Source: Labrys miyagiensis
Lineage (GTDB): Bacteria; Pseudomonadota; Alphaproteobacteria; Rhizobiales; Labraceae
DNA: 64,000 bases
NCBI RefSeq assembly: GCF_030160835.1
Contig: NZ_BSPC01000027.1
Location: forward strand, 1-64,000
Reading direction: 5' to 3'
The notes beneath the pieces were generated by a model. That model saw only the letters and a program-made list of their open reading frames with translations, searched no databases and was not told the origin of the DNA. The position numbers and the translations under genes are program-made. Every line of letters starts with the position of its first letter. Positions within the stretch are counted from its first letter, which is position 1. Positions 60,993 through 64,000 of this stretch are shown one piece after another.

Positions 60993-61946
60993 CTATCTCC
61001 AGCGGGTGGAAAAGCGATCGACGAAAAGAACCAGCACCAGCAGCGCACCGACAATGCCAACCTGCCAGACCGAGTTCACATTGAGCTGCAACAGGCCGGT
61101 CTGCAGCGTGACCAGCAGCAAGACCGCGGCCAGCACGCCGCCCACGCCCCCGCGCCCGCCGAAAATGGCGATGCCTCCGAGCATGGCAGCGGTCAGCGAA
61201 TTGAGCTCGAGGTTCTGGCCGATATTGGGCCGGCCGCTGCCGAGCCATGCGAGGGAGACCAGCGCGGCCAGGCCGGCACAGAGCCCGCAGATCGCATAGG
61301 CCATCAAACGGATGCGATCGACCGGAATACCGACCAGGCGCGCCGAACGCTCGTTGAAGCCCATGGCATAGATCCAGCGACCCCAGGACGTGGTGTGAAG
61401 CAGGACGAGGGTGATCAGAAAGGCAGGAAGGGCGGCGCTGAGGAAGGGCAGGGGCACGCCTGCGATCACGGCCCGCCCCCAGGCGGTGAGCCAATCCGGC
61501 ACGCCCGATTGCGCCGCCCCCTTGGTCAAGGCGAGCGCCAGACCCGAATAGACATAGAAAGTACCCAGCGTCGCGATCAGCGGCAGAATGCCGAGGCGTG
61601 TCACCAGCCAGCCGTTGAAGGCGCCCAGAGCCACGCTCGCAAGCAGGCAGACGATCGGGATGCTCGCCGCCGGCAGGCCAGCCTTGACGGCCAGCATGGC
61701 CAGCACGGCCGACAGCGACATCGTTCCGCCGACGGAAAGATCGATACCCGCGCCGCCGCACAGGACCACTAGCGCCTGCCCAAGCGCGACCAGCGCGAGA
61801 ATCGTCGAGAATTGCAGGATGGTGGTGATGGTGACGAGGTTGAAGGCGCCCGGCTTGAGGATGGCCAGTCCGGCGACGACCACGACCCAGAGAAGGGCGA
61901 GAATGGTGAGGATCGGCGAACGGCCGAGAGCTTTGGCTGTGATCAT
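60993..61946 (-). CDS. ABC sugar-type permease (second)
   Basis: Encodes 317 aa, starting at ATG 61946, which overlaps the first permease stop by 4 bases. About 8-10 helices, with the BPD_transp_2 signature GIDLSVGGTMSLSAV and the loop ERSARLVGIPVDRIRLMAYA. It belongs to the ribose/rhamnose/AI-2 permease branch. It would form the channel with the first permease. Confidence 0.87.
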   Translation of the reverse strand: MITAKALGRSPILTILALLWVVVVAGLAILKPGAFNLVTITTILQFSTILALVALGQALVVLCGGAGIDLSVGGTMSLSAVLAMLAVKAGLPAASIPIVCLLASVALGAFNGWLVTRLGILPLIATLGTFYVYSGLALALTKGAAQSGVPDWLTAWGRAVIAGVPLPFLSAALPAFLITLVLLHTTSWGRWIYAMGFNERSARLVGIPVDRIRLMAYAICGLCAGLAALVSLAWLGSGRPNIGQNLELNSLTAAMLGGIAIFGGRGGVGGVLAAVLLLVTLQTGLLQLNVNSVWQVGIVGALLVLVLFVDRFSTRWR

Positions 61947-62941
61947 CGCGAGGCCCTGGACATAGGACCCGAAGCCCCGAGCACAAAGCTCTTGGGCAGA
62001 CGGCCCGCCGCTGCCTCGGCGCCAAGGACCGCCAGAAGGAGCGCGCCGGTTACCACCGTTTGCCACAAGGAGGGGACACCGATGAGCAGCAACCCGTTCT
62101 GCAGCAGGCGCAGCAGCACCACGCCGAGCACGGTGCCGAGCAAGCTGCAGCGCCCGCCCATCACACTGGTGCCACCAAGCACCACCGCCGCCACCGCCTC
62201 CAGCGGCAGGGCGCTGCCGATGGTCATTTCCACATTGCGATAGTTCGAGATGTAGAAAGAGGCCGCCACGCCGCAGAGCAGGCCACTGACGATGAAAGTC
62301 GCAAAGCGCGTGCGGGTCACGGCGACGCCGGAAAGGCGGGCTTTTTCCTCGGCATTTCCGATGGCCAGGATATGCGGGCCGAAAGGCGTGCGGCGCAGGG
62401 CCAGCCAGACCAGCAGATAGGCCAGGGCAATGAGGAGAAGCGAGACAGGCACGCCGAAGATCCGAGCGCCGAGCAGGTCCGTGAGCGAACTCGGCAGGCC
62501 AGAGAGCCAGGCGCCGCCGAGCAGGAGGAAGATACCGGCGCGATAGATGCCGAGCAGCCCGAGCGTGCCGACGATGGCGGGAATGCGCCCGAGCACGACG
62601 GCGCTGGCCGTGATCGCGCCCAACAGCGCCCCGGCGACCGGGCCGGCGGCGCCCGCGAGAACGGGATCGACGCCGGCCTGCAGCAAGCGGCCGACCACGA
62701 TTGCGCACAGGCCCAGCACCATGCCGACCGAGACATCGATGCTGCCCATGGCCAGCAAAAGCGTCATGCCCAGGCTCACCAGCAGCAGCTCCACGCTGTT
62801 GCGCAGCACCGTCGCGCCATTATCGAAAGTAAGGAAATAGGGGGATGCGGCCGAAAAGGCCAGAATCGCCACGATGCAGGCACCAGCGAGAAGGATCTCG
62901 CGGGTGCCGTTGAAGCCGATCCTGCCGAAGAAGGTCCGCAT
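61943..62941 (-). CDS. ABC sugar-type permease (first)
   Basis: Encodes 332 aa, with ~9 helices. Signature SIDVSVGMVLGLCAIVVG, then GRIPAIVGTLGLLGIYRAGI and the loop EEKARLSGVAVTRTRFATFI. Same family as the second permease. The two form a heterodimeric channel, as in RhaPQ or LsrCD systems. Confidence 0.87.
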   Translation of the reverse strand: MRTFFGRIGFNGTREILLAGACIVAILAFSAASPYFLTFDNGATVLRNSVELLLVSLGMTLLLAMGSIDVSVGMVLGLCAIVVGRLLQAGVDPVLAGAAGPVAGALLGAITASAVVLGRIPAIVGTLGLLGIYRAGIFLLLGGAWLSGLPSSLTDLLGARIFGVPVSLLLIALAYLLVWLALRRTPFGPHILAIGNAEEKARLSGVAVTRTRFATFIVSGLLCGVAASFYISNYRNVEMTIGSALPLEAVAAVVLGGTSVMGGRCSLLGTVLGVVLLRLLQNGLLLIGVPSLWQTVVTGALLLAVLGAEAAAGRLPKSFVLGASGPMSRASR

Positions 62942-62951
62942 CCGCTCTTAC

Positions 62952-63938
62952 TCAGAAGTTGAACTGGTCGACATTGGCGGCGGTGAAGATGGCCGGCGGG
63001 CCGAGAAGCAGCACCCCCGTCTTCGCATCATAGGTCACGGGATGGCTGAAGGCGGGTATGGTGACATTTGCGTCGAATGACTTTCCGTCGATCAGCTGCT
63101 TGCCGGCCCAGACGGTGAGATAGCCGAGCTCGGAAGGATCCCACAGCACGGTGAAACCGAAGGCACCACTCTTGAGATAGGAACGCGCGGTATTGGGGCT
63201 GCAATAGCCTGTTCCGATGACCTTGCCGATCTTGCCCGCGGTTTCGATCGCCTGGGCCACGCCGGGACAGGTGGTGGAGGCCACGCCGATAATACCCTTG
63301 AGGTCGGGATTGGCGGCCATCATGTCGGTGGCGATCTGGTTGGCCCGGTCAGCAGCGCCGCCGGCAAATTGCGGGTCGAGCAGGGTCACCTTCGGATATT
63401 TCTCCTTCACCCGCTTCTGCATGAAGGCGATCCAGGCATTCAGGTTCGAAGCGGTCGCCTCGCCCGAGACGATGCCGATCTTGGCGTCCTCACCGGTGCG
63501 CTTGACCAGTTCGTCGATGATGGCATCGCCCAGACCCTCATCGGTAGCCTGCGCCACATAGACGGCGCGGCCCGAATCCGGTGCGTCGCTGTCCGAGGTG
63601 AAGAGCTTGACGCCCTTGGCCTTGGCGGCGGCGACCACCGGCGCGATGCTGGAAGCATCGAGCACGCTCACCGAGACGGCTCCAACGCCCTGGTCGATCA
63701 GGTTCTGCACGATCTGCAGCTGGTCGACCGGATTGGTATCGACCGGCCCGGAATAGATGAACTTCACGCCGAGATCGGTCGCGGCCTTCTTGCCGCCCGC
63801 CTCCATGGCGTTGAAATAGGGAATGCCGATGATTTGCGGCACAAAGGCCACGCTCTTGGCGTCCTGTGCGAAGGCCGGCCCGACGAAGGCAGACGCCATG
63901 GCCGCCGCGACGAAGGAGAGTCTAAGGGATCTCAGCAT
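62952..63938 (-). CDS. ABC substrate-binding protein (sugar/AI-2 type)
   Basis: Encodes 328 aa with a signal peptide (cleavage near AFAQD). Type 1 periplasmic-binding fold: VAFVPQIIGIPYFNAMEAGG, VDQLQIVQNLIDQGVGAVSV and KGVKLFTSDSDAPDSGRAVY. It resembles LsrB/RhaS-type proteins. It lies 10 bases before the first permease. The ligand cannot be told from sequence. Confidence 0.88.
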   Translation of the reverse strand: MLRSLRLSFVAAAMASAFVGPAFAQDAKSVAFVPQIIGIPYFNAMEAGGKKAATDLGVKFIYSGPVDTNPVDQLQIVQNLIDQGVGAVSVSVLDASSIAPVVAAAKAKGVKLFTSDSDAPDSGRAVYVAQATDEGLGDAIIDELVKRTGEDAKIGIVSGEATASNLNAWIAFMQKRVKEKYPKVTLLDPQFAGGAADRANQIATDMMAANPDLKGIIGVASTTCPGVAQAIETAGKIGKVIGTGYCSPNTARSYLKSGAFGFTVLWDPSELGYLTVWAGKQLIDGKSFDANVTIPAFSHPVTYDAKTGVLLLGPPAIFTAANVDQFNF

Positions 63939-63970
63939 GATCGGTTCTCTCTAGATGCGACGTGCTTCAT

Positions 63971-64000
63971 TCAGCTTGCTTTCTCGAGCGCCCGCACGTC
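63971..64000 (-). CDS. 3' end of an upstream gene (partial)
   Basis: The last nine codons on the minus strand read DVRALEKAS and stop at 63971. It lies 32 bases upstream of the binding-protein gene in the same direction. By operon logic it may be the ATP-binding subunit. Too little is visible to identify it. Confidence 0.35.
   Translation of the reverse strand, partial: DVRALEKAS

Noticed and set aside
59911-61299. A 462-codon plus-strand frame antisense to the M20 and permease genes
   Set aside because: Mirror image of two well-supported genes with ribosome-coupled starts.

Overview
The window looks like accessory DNA of a rhizobium-like alphaproteobacterium, with Mesorhizobium and relatives the best guess. 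This rests on high GC content, a VirD2-like (MOBP) relaxase with plasmid families DUF932, DUF736 and DUF2312, an alternative cytochrome oxidase in the coxMNOP arrangement, and many small orphan genes of the kind common in rhizobia. The species was not determined. Whether this is a plasmid, an integrative element or a chromosomal accessory region cannot be settled from 64 kb. No replication initiator, T4SS mating-pair genes or phage integrase were seen.

Bases 1-12.6 kb form a mobilization module. It holds a VapBC pair, a PLD-fold nuclease with a substituted catalytic His, a large relaxase, a MobC-like protein, a convincing oriT with a T-border/RP4-type nic motif, a VirC1/VirC2-like ParA plus RHH pair, a DUF2312 protein, a HigA antitoxin beside a frameshifted HigB, DUF932, and DUF736 with a decayed second copy.

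Bases 12.7-18.7 kb are sparse: small secreted or membrane proteins, remnants (MFS, SRAP, dispersed repeats) and one well-formed orphan protein of 318 aa. Bases 18.9-30.9 kb are metabolic and respiratory: a CMD-family protein, a cation-efflux gene cut by an IS6-family element, a DUF2189 membrane protein, an IS1182-family element, a five-gene cytochrome c oxidase operon, a decayed DUF2189 paralogue, ctaB (heme o synthase) and a small cytochrome c. The oxidase, heme synthase and cytochrome c could together form a complete terminal respiratory branch.

Bases 31-54 kb are a mosaic of small genes, most hypothetical. They include a 427-bp element with terminal inverted repeats but no transposase, a response regulator, CsbD, two DUF982 proteins, an SRAP (YedK-like) protein, a His-rich exported protein, a serine recombinase, a tRNA-Sec-like relic and an old tandem duplication. 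A metzincin protease gene and a partner lie between the two arms of that duplication. Several toxin-antitoxin systems are present, some dead (HigB, a Phd/PemK-like pair) and some intact (VapBC, Xre-RES).

Bases 54-64 kb hold IS91 and ISL3 relics, a leaderless TIM-barrel glycosidase-like protein, the Xre-RES pair, and a sugar/AI-2-type ABC importer operon (binding protein, two permeases) ending in an M20 peptidase. This operon runs off the right edge, where its ATPase probably lies.
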